A stretch of 5,504 nucleotides of DNA from Spirochaetaceae bacterium (GTDB lineage Bacteria > Spirochaetota > Spirochaetia > Treponematales > Breznakiellaceae). The translations under genes were made by a program, and so were the position numbers. The stretch lies in assembly GCA_031280115.1 (NCBI GenBank), contig JAITHF010000162.1, positions 1-5,504 of the forward strand. Reading direction: 5' to 3'. This document shows, in pieces, positions 4,569 to 5,504 of this stretch. Every line of letters starts with the position of its first letter. Within the stretch, counting starts at the first letter, position 1. The notes beneath the pieces were generated by a model. That model worked only from the letters and a program-made list of their open reading frames with translations. It was not told the DNA's origin and did no database searches.

Positions 4569-5504
4569 GGTTCTTTCAGCACCGTGTCCTCTATTTCTTT
4601 AAGCTGCGCCCGGTACAGCCGGGCGATATTGGAGCCGTAATTGGCAATAAGCTGGAGGATATTGCGCGGGTGGTCCCTGCGGTCTTGGCCGTTGATCCTG
4701 TCCCCCGCATCTCCCAGGCCGGGCATAATATACGCCGCGCTGTTCAGGGCCGGGTCCATCCAGAGGGTAAAGACTTGGCAGCGCTCAAGGGCCCGCACCA
4801 CCCGGAGCGCGCCTTTAAGCGCGGATATGGCGTTAAAGAACCGGATAGAGCGGGGCTGTATCCCTGCGCCAAGGAGGTATTTTACCACAGTAACAAGGCT
4901 CCCGCCGGTGGCGTTCATAGGGTCTGCGAAGATGAGGTCTTTTTGGTCAAGGGTTTCCAGTTTGAAGTATGACCGGTTAAGGTCGAGGATATATTCCATC
5001 GTATGTTCCTGCTTGCCCTCGTCCCGCTGTATCTTGAACAGGGCGAAGGGGGTTACATAGCCCTTTGACGAATACTCCTGTATCTCTTTTGACATAATCA
5101 TAGCCGGAAGCAGGGCGCCGCGCAGCATGACGCACATGACCGTGTTTTCTATTTTGCCGTCTACGTTATTGATTTTATGCACCGCGTAATTTTGGACCGG
5201 CTCGCGCACCGGCGTTTTGACGATAATCGAATGTTTTTCGGCGCCTCCGCGCCCGCTGTACGCCAGTTTGAACAGCATCTCGTAGGCCCGCTGGATATAA
5301 TAGATAAACTCTTGGTTTTCCGTTCTTGAATCCCGCAGTTTGGCGATGAGCCGGGAGGCTTCGCTGTGGTTTTCTTGGGAGGTAAGAAACGAATAGACCT
5401 GTATGCCCGGCTCGTCTTTGCATATATCCTGCATGAGGGTTCCCATTTCGTTATACAGCCTGATAAGGCGCTGGGATTCCCTGTTTTGATCGGTTTCCGT
5501 CAGG
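4565..5504 (-). CDS. Uracil phosphoribosyltransferase family protein, extended at both ends (5' partial)
   Basis: The frame is open from the window edge at 5504, so the gene begins outside. An internal Met lies at 5446, but the 19 codons before it (L-T-E-T-D-Q-N-R and on) read as normal coding sequence. Numbering from that Met, V-M-L-R-G-A-L-L-P (106-114) matches the ILRAG loop of UPRTs. D-P-M-N-A-T-G-G-S (175-183) is the PRPP-binding motif (DPMLATGGS in E. coli Upp). [12 protein letters not shown] (239-250) is the uracil-binding signature. Upp makes UMP from uracil and PRPP. Bacterial Upp is about 208 residues and ends soon after GDAGD; this protein has over 100 residues before the first motif and 43 after the last. 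It leads the UPRT-TPR-DUF503 operon. The core motifs suggest activity, but a divergent or regulatory role is possible, so I give no symbol. Confidence 0.85.
   Translation of the reverse strand, partial: LTETDQNRESQRLIRLYNEMGTLMQDICKDEPGIQVYSFLTSQENHSEASRLIAKLRDSRTENQEFIYYIQRAYEMLFKLAYSGRGGAEKHSIIVKTPVREPVQNYAVHKINNVDGKIENTVMCVMLRGALLPAMIMSKEIQEYSSKGYVTPFALFKIQRDEGKQEHTMEYILDLNRSYFKLETLDQKDLIFADPMNATGGSLVTVVKYLLGAGIQPRSIRFFNAISALKGALRVVRALERCQVFTLWMDPALNSAAYIMPGLGDAGDRINGQDRRDHPRNILQLIANYGSNIARLYRAQLKEIEDTVLKEP

Noticed and set aside
3945..4640. A 231-codon plus-strand frame opposite the TPR and UPRT genes
   Set aside because: It lies across the junction of two well-recognised genes on the other strand and shows no domain.

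Overview
The window most resembles a GC-rich, host-associated spirochaete, probably a Treponema-type genome. This is an inference from gene content: a BspA-type leucine-rich-repeat protein, a GGG-rich beta-helix surface protein, two likely lipoproteins with loose lipoboxes, and a uracil phosphoribosyltransferase (UPRT) homologue with extra sequence at both ends. No marker gene settles the taxonomy. The coding parts are GC-rich; short AT-rich islands mark the likely control regions near 30-65, 255-280, 2340-2360 and 3225-3285.

Left end (1-830). A minus-strand gene enters the window with only its first 17 codons, including a Cys-x-x-Cys zinc-ribbon start. About 270 bases of spacer follow, holding two overlapping inverted repeats and a good extended -10 promoter. 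That promoter drives a plus-strand gene for a short exported BspA-like LRR protein, which stops in the middle of a repeat. A 142-base spacer separates it from the convergent gene to its right.

Middle (831-3341). A minus-strand gene encodes a 485-residue exported right-handed beta-helix protein with about twelve GGG repeats and no visible anchor. Upstream of it is a plus-strand reading frame that looks like a small gene of 64 codons broken by one base in a run of five C. It runs into the 3' end of a minus-strand lipoprotein gene of unknown function. That gene has an AT-rich leader with repeated ACATGAA-type motifs.

Right end (3342-5504). Three minus-strand genes form a tight operon. In transcription order they are a UPRT-family protein (5' end outside the window), a TPR lipoprotein whose start overlaps the preceding stop by ATGA, and a DUF503/YlxP-like protein starting 3 bases after the TPR stop. 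The spacing implies translational coupling. The lipoprotein gene at 2541-3221 points the same way after a 120-base gap and could be a fourth member or have its own promoter.

I found no CRISPR array, tRNA, rRNA, transposase, toxin-antitoxin pair or defence system. The unusual material is the decaying or variable surface-protein region on the left and the frameshifted small gene in the middle.
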